DNA from: Atopsyche davidsoni | Lineage: Eukaryota; Arthropoda; Insecta; Trichoptera; Hydrobiosidae | Assembly (NCBI GenBank): GCA_022113835.1 | Contig: JAILWY010000026.1 | Location: forward strand, 4,236,001-4,300,000 | Direction of reading: 5' to 3' | DNA: 64,000 bases | Shown: positions 1-11,123 of the stretch, one piece after another | Layout of the letters: each line of letters opens with the position of its first letter | Position numbering within the stretch: position 1 is the first letter of the stretch | Translations under genes and position numbers: made by a program | Notes under the pieces: model-generated | Databases searched by the model: none | What the model was told of the DNA's origin: nothing | What the model saw: the letters and a program-made list of their open reading frames with translations, nothing else

Positions 1-149
1 AAAAAAACTGTTCACAAATTCATTTACAAAGTGTTGTTGAATCACATTATCGTGTATTTTATGACTCACACTGCATAATCAAACGATGCAATTCAGTTTG
101 ATTGATGAAGTTCTGAGACATATATTCGATTTTTAATGAAATGCGTTAC

Positions 150-281
150 CTGAAGTTTATCGACCCTACGAGCCAAAGCGACCACAATGAGTCCCTTTTC
201 AGCCAAGGTTTTGGCTGTATCAGCCCCTATCCCAGCACTCGCTCCTGTCACCACGACGACACGGTCCTTCCAGCGATCCAT
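150..281 (-). CDS. SDR copy A, first coding exon only (gene continues off the left edge)
   Basis: First exon of a classical short-chain dehydrogenase/reductase, 44 codons, starting [19 protein letters not shown]. The NADP-binding glycine motif TGASAGIG and the paired Arg of VALARR (typical of NADP(H)-preferring enzymes) are visible. The exon ends CTTCAG followed by a GT at 149, phase 0, exactly as in copies B and D. I chose the Met at 281 because copies B and D both begin at the equivalent Met (MDRW, MEKW); an in-frame Met at 311 would add ten residues. About 38 of 44 residues match copy B, so A and B are the most recent duplicates in the cluster. The other exons must lie left of position 1. 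It is probably an NADP-dependent alcohol/carbonyl oxidoreductase; the substrate cannot be told from sequence. Confidence 0.85.
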
Positions 282-430
282 ACTAACCAAACGTAGCAAC
301 ACCTGTCGCAATCAACAAGCCCAATTGTCACCGGGAGTGTATTATTGGTCCAGAGCTGTCCAGGGACACGTGCGGCGCTTCAGTGGGATCAAGACGGACT
401 GAAGTCTTCCGGCTCGGCTGTCAAGGTTAA
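282..430 (-). promoter_or_regulatory. 5' flank of SDR copy A, homologous to the 5' flank of copy B
   Basis: The sequence just upstream of the copy A start shares blocks with the stretch upstream of copy B (about 5335..5480), for example CAACACCTGTCGCAATCAAC on the plus strand and a later GCGGACTGAAG block. The duplicated unit therefore included the 5' UTR and probably the proximal promoter. No TATA box or initiator could be assigned with confidence. Confidence 0.5.
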
Positions 431-1690
431 AACTCTTCACAGCTTCGTGTGCCATGACTGGCAATAGTTAATTAAAACAGCGATAGACAACCTATTTCAT
501 TTGACGAGGAATTTTTGTATCCATTGAGGAAATAAGCAAGTAGTACTGCATATATTTAAACAACATTACAAAAACAGCACCAATTTTTTTAACTTTTTTA
601 ATAGTTCTGAATTAATTGTCATTCAATAAAATTTGATTCTGCATATATAAGTAAGAAAAAAGTTTAATATTCCTGTTTTCCTGGTATGGACCTGCAGTTA
701 TTGGTTGGTTTTCTCTATTTACACATTTACCACTTGATTTGGACACCATAAGTGAGATGGAAAGAAACAAACGATACCATATAGAGAAGAGAAGGTTTAT
801 TCGTATGTAAATAAAATATATTCATAAATTGAGCGTCTATTGAGTAACACAAAATACTATATCCAGACAAGACAGTCAATATTTTTTGAATATTTCAGAA
901 ACACTTCTTCTGGATGACTCTGAAATATATAAATACGTGGGAATATAATTTAATAATTTAGTTATTTTGGTAACTTTTCACGTATTGTTATTTATTGGTG
1001 ACTAGGTAGTTTCATGTTCAAATAAAAATGGCAGCGTGATAGGTTAATATAATAGAATTTAAATCACAAATTATGAAATATTTACAAAATATCCACAGCA
1101 TATCATCACTCGGATCCATAACTAAGAACTACAGCGTTATCTACATAGTTATTATTTATAATTATTATGACTTATTATTATTTATCCTTGGTACCGGCAA
1201 ACAATTACAGCCGCAAAGTGATTACATTACATAATCCCCCCCCTCTTTCCGCGACCGTTTTTTATAATTACAATTGATTTAACATAAGATATATTGATTT
1301 GTTTATACAAATCATAAAGTAAATTTTAGAATGTCAATCATGTATTCATTACACTTACTATTGAGGATAATGAAAAAAATGATTGACATTCTACGCAATT
1401 AGTATGTTGTGTGCTTTTTTAATCATTGAATTGTTTTGAATTCTTTATAATCACTATCTTGGGACCAATTTTTTTACTCTTTGATTGTTTTATATTGTCA
1501 AACCAAAACACATTTATGTAAGATAATAAACGAAGAATTACAAATGATTCTAACTAACATGACAAAGCATTTTTAAATAATATTTCTTGTAAAATCCTTT
1601 TAGTTAATGGTGTAAAATATTTGAAAGTTTGCATTTCTGGTACAATATTTATCTCAGAAATAATAAAACTTCATTACTACTTTTAATTAT
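431..1690. other. AT-rich spacer between SDR copies A and B
   Basis: No coding exon is recognised. The only structure noticed is a block near 1170..1225 resembling a second block near 8610..8657 (listed separately). Confidence 0.6.
1170..1225. repeat. Dispersed repeat fragment, copy 1
   Basis: The stretch containing TTATTTATCCTTGGTACCGG and then CAATTACAGCCG resembles 8610..8657, where TTATTTATTTGGTACC is followed by AATTATAGCCG at matching spacing. It is likely a fragment of an unidentified interspersed repeat. Confidence 0.35.
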
Positions 1691-1696
1691 TTTATT
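1691..1696 (-). promoter_or_regulatory. Poly(A) signal AATAAA for SDR copy B
   Basis: AATAAA on the minus strand about 110 nt downstream of the copy B stop codon. The position is right for a short 3' UTR; the assignment is by position only. Confidence 0.45.
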
Positions 1697-1807
1697 GATT
1701 TGAAGTAGCAATTAGGTTGGTATAATGAAACCAATAATTTATTATTGACTGTTCGCTTACTAAATATTTAACATTTCTTATGTTTTCACATAATATTCTA
1801 AAAAAAA

Positions 1808-4800
1808 TTACATTGCATGTCCAATTGGTTGAATAGTCAATTCGTGCACCTGCAACAAACGTATGTTTTTTAAAAAATATAATAAATAAATAAAGTTGAG
1901 GAACCAAAAAAAAGCAGATGATGTACTTAATTATTTTTTATATTTTTTTTTTCACTGTTTTTATTTTGTAATGATGTAACTGAGTCTGCACACGAGAACC
2001 CACAACTAACAACCGCCAATATAGTTAATATTGGTATAGTTTGCGTTATTTTATTTACTGTACAAAACTGATTTTTTGAAATATAATATATCTTATAAGT
2101 GTACCAGTAAACTTTAAATGTGTTATCTTTTATGTAATTGATAGTATAAATTTATATTTAGTTTAAACATATTTCGCTTACCTGAACTCCAGGCTTTGTA
2201 GCCAGAGCATAAACAATAGCTTCTGTGACGTCACTGGAGTCCAAATACGCCGATACTTCTTTGGGCTGACTTTCGATGAAAGATTGCATCATTTCTGTTA
2301 GGACAACCCCCGGACTAATGCTCTGAAAGACAAAAAAAAATGAAACAATACAATAACTTAATGTATGTCAGTAATCAAATTACCGTATTATTTATACAAC
2401 TGCCAAATATTTCGTAAAAGACACGTCGACCTCTAATGTGCGTTTTTACAGGGGCGATAAATGAAGGTACGATTCTTTGCGATAGTAGTGCGCAAGAATA
2501 ATATTGTATGTGACAATACCAAAGTGACACTTTAGTAGAAAGTAAGCTTACATTGCCATTTTTAAACCCTCTGAAAATTATTATATCACGAATGATTCTA
2601 AACAAAATTATGGTTGTGATAATGATTATGAGATATACATTTTTATTTTTGACATACGGTAACTTTAATTCTGCTTTTGGCATGTAAAAGTTCCACTCGC
2701 ATGCCTTCTGTCAGGGCTGTCACTCCGTGCTTCGAAGCGGGATACATCCCCATCGGAAGGTTCAAACTGGGGACCCCATGTCCAACGACACTGAAAAAAT
2801 AATTATCTTTATACTCTTATAAAAGTATAAAATATAAACTTAACATACAAAGCACAAGTTCTTTTATATACAATATATTAATTTTAAAAAGTAGTAAAAA
2901 TTTACTTACTGTCAAATCTTACTAGTAGTAGTGAACTACAAAAATTGTATTTTGCAGGAGTTTATGATAGTTAACCTTGAATCTAATGTCAAACAAGCCC
3001 ATAGGTTTGTTTGTGTTACTGTCTATTTTACATTGATTGTTAAAATCTACGTCAACTGATTTTACACGTTTTTATAGCTATTTGCAAAAAAATACAACAC
3101 AAACACACACGTATGTGTTTATATTTATAATTAAGTTTAATAATCAAATAAAGTAAAATTATGATTGAGGGAACCCGGTTTCTTGACCACTTTGTTAAAT
3201 AATGTAATTTTTAATTAAAGAAAACCTAAGGTATTTTTATAAAAGCAAACACAGTGAACATAATTGACGTTTATATGTTATTTACCCAAACGATCAGTTG
3301 ATAAATTAAAATTTATAGGTAAATATATATATAATCTTGTTTCTTGAAGGTTAAAGAATATAATTATGAAAATAAATAATATATATTGCATAGAATAATC
3401 CAAAACCTTATTTTTCGTGTATTTCTTAGTTAATACTGAAAGTATTTGGGCTTCAGTGGTCTAAATTATTAACATCAGATTAAACTAGACTTGGATTACA
3501 TGTGTGTTGTCACACATTTTGTATGCTTATTATCTTTAATTCTTTTATCCGTTTTTGCATAAATTTTTAAAACTAAAATACAATATCATAGATCTTTTGA
3601 CCCGAACCATATTATTATTAAATGATTTAATAATAATAAAAAATACCAAAAAAATTAAGACCACCGGTTTTTGATTGATATAAATATTTTGATGTATGAG
3701 TTGATATAATTCATTGCCAAACTTGTTTTTCAATCGATTTTGTGCAAGCATATAACATATTAAATTTTCGCTCGGTTACAGCAGCACCAAGGCTCAATTG
3801 CTCAAAGCACCGGTCACTTTACCCACGGAGGTGTGATTGTCTCGTAATATGATCCTGTAAGAAAAGCTGTTAACTAGAAATATTGAATAATAATCATTGG
3901 TCACACTTGTAATCCTCAACATTGGTTCGTGCAGTCTTGTATTCAAATTATCGAGGACTCGTATTTACCTGTTGATAAGGACGATGTGTCCGTCGTCTCC
4001 GCGCTTTCGCATAGTTTTCAGAGCCTCTCTGGTGCAGATTCCTACTGCCAGGAGATTGGTTTCCACCGCCGATCGCCAGTCTTGAGTGGGACCGGCTAGA
4101 GCAATAAAATAAACATTACACAATAGAGTTCATTAAACTTAATATTATACTTTACTAAAAGGATGATCCGATGGCTTTTTGTTTGTTATTATCGCAGAAA
4201 AGAACTTTGGTTATAATTTTATAAAAACCATTCATATGTGAAGTGTTAAAAATTATTGAATTTTCACAATATAAAAAAACTTGTGTTTTATAATTGTGCA
4301 GTTTAAAGTACGCAAAGTGTTATAATTGGGTGATTCTGTATACTTACTAAGTATTGAACAAAAATTTATAACCCCAGCATTGTTGATCAAAATGTCAACC
4401 CCTCCGAGGGTCTTCTCTATCCACTCGAAGGCTTCAACAACCTCCTTCTCGTTAGTGACATCGCACTTCCTCAAGTGAATTTCTCCAGCGACGGAACCGA
4501 GACACTCCTAAAAAATATGGGTTATCGAAAATGCTTATAAACTCACATTATCAACTTTTCGTAGGCATATTATCTGTTTATAGATAAAATGAAATTTAAA
4601 TATTTTTAATTCAACAGATAAGCATAATATGATTAAAAAATATATCAACTTAAATAAAAATGTAACAAAGTGTTTTGGGAAATAATTTACTTTATTTTAC
4701 AAATATAAATATTTCAAAAAGTGTAAGATGTAATACAACCTGACTAAAAAATTAAATACTTACAATTTGCCTTCTGAATTTAGTTCAATCAAGAATGTTT

Positions 4801-5334
4801 TAATCCAAATAATTTTTCATTTATATTTTTTAATAAGTTAAATCATTAATTATAGAAAAAGTATTGAGTTTGCAAATGCATTTAATTTTTTTTTTCATCA
4901 AATGTGTAAAATTCAATCAATGGTAGTAAAAAGTATTTTTATTCAGCGCTCTGTCGCCTTTTGTTGCTTTGGACATGTGAAGCGTTCATTGGACAGAACG
5001 AAAAAATATTTATATTGAATTTATAATAAATCTTGGACTCACTTTAAACGTTTATAATCTTATATATATTTCGATGTTTCTCCGGCATTAAAGTCAAACG
5101 TTACAATATAATTTTATTGGTGTTTTTCTAAGACAGATCAATCGTATATTTAATTATAAATTATAAAAATATTTTTTTGAGTTTTTATATATTTTATTTT
5201 ACCTTAAGTTTATCTTCTCTTCGAGCGAGGGCGACCACAATGAGTCCTTTTTCAGCCAAGGTTTTGGCTGAATCCGCTCCTATCCCAGAGCTCGCTCCCG
5301 TCACCACGGCAACGCGACCCTTCCAGCGGTCCAT
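1808..5334 (-). CDS. SDR copy B: complete NADP-dependent short-chain dehydrogenase (farnesol dehydrogenase/DHRS11-like)
   Basis: Six coding exons: 5203..5334, 4348..4507, 3969..4095, 2658..2790, 2182..2322, 1808..1849. All introns are GT-AG, and the joined frame is 244 aa, normal for classical SDRs (about 245-250). Visible motifs: TGASSGIG at residues 12-19, Arg pair 38-39 (NADP(H) type), NNAG 86-89, structural Asn111, catalytic Ser140, Tyr156 and Lys160 in MYPASKHG, and Pro-Gly 188-189. The C-terminus reads [13 protein letters not shown]. There is no signal peptide or membrane segment, so it is probably a soluble cytosolic enzyme reducing a carbonyl or oxidising an alcohol. Insect relatives are annotated farnesol dehydrogenase-like or dehydrogenase/reductase 11-like; the actual substrate is not deducible. 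It is part of a minus-strand tandem cluster with A, C and D. The start was chosen because exon 1 then equals 44 codons in A, B and D. Confidence 0.93.
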
Positions 5335-5480
5335 ATCAGCCAAAAGTAGCAACACCTGTCGCAATCAACCTGCCCAATTAGCACCGAGGGTGTATTAGGA
5401 TTGACCGGAATGTCTGAGCTAAGATTTCGGCTGACGCGTGAGGCGCTTTGGAAGGATCGCGGCGGACTGAAGGCTTAGAG
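5335..5480 (-). promoter_or_regulatory. 5' flank of SDR copy B, homologous to the copy A flank
   Basis: Shares CAACACCTGTCGCAATCAAC and further blocks with the region upstream of copy A, so the tandem duplication reached past the start codon. It is likely 5' UTR plus core promoter; no core element was assigned. Confidence 0.5.
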
Positions 5481-5499
5481 TGCTGCTTCGGCAGTCAAC

Positions 5500-6302
5500 C
5501 AGCTCCAACTCTCGTGTCAATAATTCATCATATTATCAAGTGTCTTAGCCGACAATTGGCATTTACAATTCTAGCCAGCAACTATTTAAGAAACGCGTTT
5601 ACAAGTGTATGGCTGCTAATTCATTATGTGGTATATTTATCTATATCATGCGTTCCATATATACAATGAGTATTATACAACAAAATTCAACTCAAGTTTT
5701 ATATTGAATAAATTAATTCATTCAAGTTCAAAAATACAATACAAGGATTATTTTGCATTTATTACAATTTTATTAACTCAAACACTGCGTGGCGCTGATT
5801 GCAATTAATTAATAGGCACAAAATTGTTTGTATTTTGAACTCTTTTATGTAAAAAAAAATTCTCAAACATTTATTCTTAAAGTACTGCGACAAAGTTTAC
5901 ATTTTCTTGGCCATTTGGTTTAAATTGAGATGAAAAAATGACCCGGGGCCTGATTGTGGCCCACCTCTATTTCGCTTGATTAGAACACCTTGGAAGGGAT
6001 GGAAATAAATAAATAAAAATAAAAAAAAACAAAAGGGAAATACAAAATATTTATTGAGAATGTCAAAAAAACATAGTAAACTTGAATTGTGCATGAATGA
6101 TGACAAATCATAAGTCGATATGCCCTGAACATTTCAGTGCCAATTCTTCAGGACTAGCCCCAATGACTGCCATCAAAAGTTCAGGGCATTCGTAATATGT
6201 GTCGTATGGTTATGTAAGAAGATATATATAACAAATTCTGAGGTACCTCGAATATTTACAAAAATTCACGGTCATATGAGTCGGTTTGTATAAGTATATA
6301 CC
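5500..6302. other. AT-rich spacer upstream of SDR copy B
   Basis: No coding exon is recognised. It contains a perfect 11-bp inverted repeat at 6120..6189 (listed separately) and ends at the target duplication of the transposon that follows. Confidence 0.55.
6120..6189. repeat. Inverted repeat able to form a ~70-nt hairpin
   Basis: ATGCCCTGAAC (6120..6130) is repeated in perfect inverse as GTTCAGGGCAT (6179..6189) with a 48-nt interior that pairs only partly. It could be a terminal inverted repeat of a tiny element, a small hairpin RNA, or chance. Confidence 0.4.
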
Positions 6303-6310
6303 ATGGGCAT

Positions 6311-8527
6311 TAGGGTGTCCCTTATATGACCAAAAAAATTTTTTTTTCAAATTTCGAAATGTATACCCTCTACATTTTTTACTAATGCTATAAGATACTC
6401 AAATATAAAATTTCATCTTTCTAGAAAAATTGCAACTAGTGCCGACCGAGCTTCAAAGTTTAGTAAAAAACGTGTTTGTCTTGATATTTCGGTCTGGTAT
6501 AAAATCATTATAAATGCAATAAATTAAGTGAATAATAGTAAAAATTCAATTAAATGAACATTAATCTTTAATCAAAAACATAAAGTAATAACAATCAGTC
6601 AGGGTAACTTTTTTATAGAGTTGTTTTTTTACAGTCCGGATACAATTTTCTATGTTCCTGGACACAGCGCAGCAAGAACTGTTTTTGTTCTTCTTCAGCC
6701 GCGATAAGTCCGTTAAAATCTTGCATCATTTTAACAGCCCTTTCAGCAGTATCATTCACAACCCTCAAATAACTTATTTTTCTTTTAGCTTCCACAAAAG
6801 CACTATTATTATTCCAAGAAGATACATCTTCCTTTAGAAAACTGTCGTCGATCTGCAGTCGTGATAAAAATTGTTTGCTCTTTTCCGATACGAAATCATC
6901 CAGTGTTTTACAAACATAAGCAAACATCTTGTAGTCTTTTTGTCCTTCGCAGTTATTCTGCATTGTGACTGAAGTAAACACATTTTTAAAGAATAGATCG
7001 CTCTCGCCATCCAGCGTGCCTGATGCATGGCTTTGGGGGGGCTTAGTTTTAATTTTTCCTCTGAGTCTCCTCCCAAAAATATTACGCACAGTTCGACCAA
7101 TTTGCGGTAGTCATCTCTTACATAACCTTTGTCTAATTCTGCCTTATAAAATATTAACAAAGCTTGAATGTCTGTCTCGGCAACACGTTGTTTTACGAAA
7201 TTAAGATATGGTTCAATGTTACTAGCGTCGATGTTTTTCCAATTTTCTCTGAACTTTTTAAACATTGGAGTATCTGGGCTACTAGTAATTTACTTAATTT
7301 TGCTTTCAAAGACAGCTTTTAGGACCAATTCATAAACATGATGACGACAGACGAGCAGCAATTCTCTTCCTAAAGTTTCTCCAAAATAGCACAAGCTCCA
7401 TTGAAACGGCCAGTATTGAAAGCTGTTGTGTCGCAGCACATTATTTGTACTTTATCGTGAAGGTTCTAGTCAAAGAGAGCTGTTGAGACAGCCTTAGCTT
7501 GATGTTTTTCAGAAGAATGTTCTAGTTTTGGCACTGCAAGAAGCTGTTCCTTATCGTCAAACGAAGCAATAACTGGCAAGCGTTCTTCTTTAGAACTTCG
7601 TACATCTAACCCGGGTAATAGTTTTCCATCCCAATGGACTGTGACTACGTCGGGTACATTACTTCCAAAGAAGTCAGATTTTATTGCTTCTGCCCTTGAT
7701 TTTCTAGTTTCAGCAGCTAGTGATTCTCTTTGTCTTACAACCCTTTCCTCTTCTTCCATTCGTCGTTGTTTAGATCTATCTTCTTTTTCCGCCAATTTTT
7801 TATCAACACCACCTAAGCATCCCGGTAGACCTGGCTCTCTCTGTTTCATTAAAAATAATTTATCTTCCTCTATTTTCATTCTCTCAAAAGCATCAGCATG
7901 TGCAATATCAAACAAATTATCAAGATCAATTTTGAAATTGTTCTCACGGTTCTTGAACGTAACCTGAGTTTTCTTACAATTTTTTTGCAACTCTCTCCAA
8001 ACATGATATAAATCAACAATTTTCTTCACGCAGTTAGGAAATGCCCCTGTTGGAATTCTTGCTTTTTCCCAATATATGATGCACTCCCTAATCACAAGAT
8101 TTGCACTTTCACTAACAGTCAGTTTAACCTCAAGAATATTGTAAAATAGGACCGAGAGAAATTGTCGATTAGATGGTAATTTGCACCATTTATTTGATAT
8201 CTAGGCAAACCGATAAGGAAATTATTTTGTTTATCACTCCGTAATTCCACCGACATGTCAACGCACTAAACAATGAAGCACTACTAATCTTAAAAATCAC
8301 GTATGAAATGACAAATAAAACATGTAGGTAACTACATGTTTTATTTGTAAAAGTCACAGCGCAGTACTTACGCAACTTGTATGGACAAGTTAAAATCGCA
8401 AGTCGGCACGGGTTATCGTTTATAAATCGAACTAATATTTTTTTTCTAGACAATATAGGGTTATTACTAAACTTTTAAGAAGGTATGCGTAAAAAAATAT
8501 CGAACTTGAAATTTAAGGGACACCCTA
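6311..8527 (-). mobile_element. hAT-like DNA transposon, decayed, with 8-bp target duplication
   Basis: The element starts TAGGGTGTCCCTTA (6311..6324) and ends with its perfect inverse (8514..8527). It is flanked on both sides by the identical 8 bp ATGGGCAT (6303..6310 and 8528..8535). An 8-bp duplication plus a TAGGG-type terminus fits the hAT superfamily; P elements also make 8-bp duplications, so the placement is an inference. The 2.2-kb body encodes a broken transposase on the minus strand. It inserted in the spacer between SDR copies B and C. The perfect flanks suggest moderate age, while the stops and frameshifts inside show it cannot move on its own. Confidence 0.85.
6613..8190 (-). 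pseudogene. Broken transposase of the hAT-like element
   Basis: Read 5' to 3' on the minus strand, the frame opens near 8190 (KLPSNRQFLSVLFYNILEVK), runs through a charged coiled-coil-like part rich in Glu/Arg (about 7820..7700) to VTVHWDGKLLPGL (near 7640), and meets an in-frame stop near 7463. It resumes with CCDTTAFNTG and, after a one-base shift, CRHHVYELVLKAVFESK. It then continues from 7265 (FKKFRENWKNID), through MHQARWMARAIYSLKM, shifts frame again near 7020, and ends with VVNDTAERAVKMMQDFNGL and QEHRKLYPD at 6613. I recognise these blocks as a transposase-like family that recurs as multi-copy 'uncharacterized' proteins in arthropod genomes. The His..Arg-Trp block is compatible with the hAT signature. 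At least two stops and two frameshifts make it non-functional. Confidence 0.8.
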
Positions 8528-8609
8528 ATGGGCATATATTATATTTATATTCAAAACATCTTTAACTTCATACATTCTATTACGTAATGATTTTAATTTA
8601 TTTTTATGG

Positions 8610-8657
8610 CCTATTGTTATTTATTTGGTACCTCCAAATAATTATAGCCGTAGACGA
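8610..8657. repeat. Dispersed repeat fragment, copy 2
   Basis: Resembles 1170..1225 (shared TTATTTAT, GGTACC and AATTAYAGCCG blocks at similar spacing). Confidence 0.35.
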
Positions 8658-9185
8658 TCAGTATTAACCTCACGACATCTAACGTCATGAGTGGAAATAT
8701 AAATACTCAATTTGACTCATTGTTATGGTTCATGGACCAAGATGGGTTTTACTGCATCGAAATATTTTATAACATTTTCTCTATTCATCTATCTCTCTTA
8801 TTTCTATCTGAGGCTGCTGATTTCCGTTTCCATTCATCAGGACATAGTAGTATGCGCATAAATTGTTTTATGTCTGTTATAACATTATAAAAAAATATTA
8901 AATAACACCTTAATGTTATTTAATATTTTTTTTTTTAATACATTGATGGTTCAAATAATTTCATTGTTAAATATTGTATTGCCATATTTTTTTATTGTTT
9001 CATTAAAGTTCTCAATGGCTCACTTCAGATTTATTCTTCATTATCCCCTCAGGTGTATATAATAATAAGTGTACAATATTTAGATAACTGATTATAATTA
9101 AAAATCAAATATTTTTCTGAACCATTTGTAGATGCTTTTATTCAAAATATTTATTAAAAATACAGTAATTTATATAATATGTTAC
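8658..9185. other. AT-rich spacer; expected 3' exons of SDR copy C not found
   Basis: By analogy with copies B and D, exons 5 and 6 of copy C should lie about here. I find neither a Ser-Pro-Gly exon nor a terminal VQ/VH exon on the minus strand. Confidence 0.4.
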
Positions 9186-9306
9186 TTGAATGGGGCAATT
9201 TTTCTGTATATAACTGATTGAGAAAATACTCGCTTGCTTGTGTGGTGCACTCCAAAAACCTTGTTGAAAAATGAAGGTATGACAGGCCTGGAAATAACGA
9301 ATATAT

Positions 9307-9308
<2 letters not shown>

Positions 9309-9345
<37 letters not shown>

Positions 9346-9352
9346 ATATACA
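9309..9352. repeat. TA-rich microsatellite
   Basis: A run of TA dinucleotides grading into TATG units. It directly precedes (minus strand) the possible exon 4 remnant of SDR copy C, so it could disturb the splice acceptor there. Confidence 0.85.
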
Positions 9353-10064
9353 ATATCTAACACCTTGGATCATTATCATATTTGAAAAAATGGTTTTATT
9401 TGGTTTAAATTATTGTCTGACTTATTAAAGTATTAATGAAGAAAAAATATCATTCAGATAGGCTACTTAAGGTGTTTTTTTATTAAATAAGGGTTTATTT
9501 AATCTTATTGAAAAAAATAAAATCATATGTAAGATATTCGATAAACTCCAATAATTTTAATCTCACTAAATCGTTTACGGCTTATTTGTCATCATTTAAT
9601 ATTTATTTTAAAAAAAAAACATTTTATACCTCCATCGGCTTCAATTTAGAGCTCAGATTTAATACAAATCAAACCACATTATTTTGAATATATTGGTAAT
9701 TTAAAAAAAGTTTATGTAAAGATAATATTTTTTTAAATATCGCAAAACACAATACCTGTTAAGTTTTCTGCGTGACACTGGACAGTTGCTGCTGTTTGAA
9801 AAATTGCAAATTTCATCCCTGAAATTAGTTTCAGTTAATATTAATATATGATATTACAAAACTTGAAAAATAAAAACTTCAAACACTATAAAATGCTATT
9901 TTTTTTGAAAAATAGTTAAAATGATGTTTTTTTTTTTATAATTTTTTCAAATTTAAAAAAAATTAAATGTCCTTTATTTTCTCTACTTATAAACTATCTT
10001 TTTAATAATCCAATCTGCTTTTTTTAATCACTTGGTAAATTTGGTTTTATTCTGGTTTATTTAC

Positions 10065-11123
10065 CTTCCAACGTTCACAATATGTCCGTGTAAGCCTTGT
10101 TTTTTAAAAGATTTCGTTGCTTCACGTGAACAAATGCACAACCCAGCACAGATAAGGTTTAGCTTTTGCTTTTCAATATCAACTCGCTTAACTGAAACAA
10201 TATTAATTTATATTAATACATCTTTAAGGTCATTAACTAGTCACTTGTACTCTACCTTAGTAAAAAACTCTTTTTGAATTAATTATTGCCATAAATGATC
10301 GGCATTTGATCGTAAATATTGCGTGATTGATTATTTAAATTACTAACCTTTAACATCATCTAGTTTCATAACAGATGCAATATTAATAAGCATGTCAAGA
10401 CCACCGAAGTGCTCTTCAATCCATTCAAAGGTGCCAATGATTTCCTTCTCATCTCGTAAATCCAATTTCACATTCATGATCAGCCCTTCTTCAAATTCCT
10501 CTTTCTTGTCAAAATAAAAATATGTTATTGCAAATTGGTTAAGAACGAGATGATTTTTCACCATCGGTATTTCATATGTATATTAGCAATACCTATTCAA
10601 GTTTTGATATAGAAATCAATAAGCCAACAAGATCAAAGGTTTTATTTTTATGAGTACTAAAAAGCACAGTTTTTTTAAGCATTGCGAAGATTTTGCAAAA
10701 ATATGCCAAATGTTATAATCAAACCTAAACAATGTATTTAAAACATGCAAATTTTTTTTTGCTTATTTTAGTAAAGTTTGCTTGTTTTTGAAAGGAAAAA
10801 CCTTTTATTTATAAAACACTTAAAATCAGATTTTTTTTTAAAATCAATTAAAGCATTGTTAGAAGTAAATATATATAATATTTTTACCTCTTTTAAGAGG
10901 TTTATATTTCAAACAGCAAAATCCACGAATCTTTTAGATCTCTTTATCAATATCTACATTCATTTTTACCTACTGTTATTGTATCCACATCTTTTGTCCA
11001 CGAAGGTTCATGTTCAAATCCCACGACGATAGCTCCCTTCTTGGCGAGGAAGATTGCCGTCGCTCTGCCATTTCCGAAGTTAACTCCTACAACAACGACT
11101 ACTTTATTTTCCCAACTTCCCAT
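10065..11123 (-). pseudogene. SDR copy C: degenerate paralogue, exons 1-3 only
   Basis: Three exons match copies B and D in order, length and phase: exon 1 10974..11123 (MGSWENKVVVVVGVNFGNGR), exon 2 10348..10504 (157 nt versus 160), exon 3 10065..10191 (127 nt, identical length). All are open and bounded by usable GT-AG sites. Function looks lost: the NNAG motif reads NIAS, the exon 3 end reads IVNVGR where a catalytic Ser is expected, and the Arg pair after the second strand is missing (GFEHEP). The glycine spacing GxxxGxG survives. No clear exons 4-6 follow. One weak candidate for exon 4 (9186..9287) carries PSFF and TSKR with His in place of the catalytic Tyr and breaks the phase. It could be a young pseudogene or, less likely, a non-catalytic truncated SDR. 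Confidence 0.65.

Noticed and set aside
5177..5398. Plus-strand frames opposite the first exons of the SDR copies (also 187..402 and 17073..17286)
   Set aside because: They mirror the conserved minus-strand SDR exon 1 and recur only because that exon is conserved.
9138..9379. Three overlapping minus-strand frames rich in Tyr-Ile
   Set aside because: Most of their length is translation of a TA microsatellite; only the last part was considered as a possible exon remnant.
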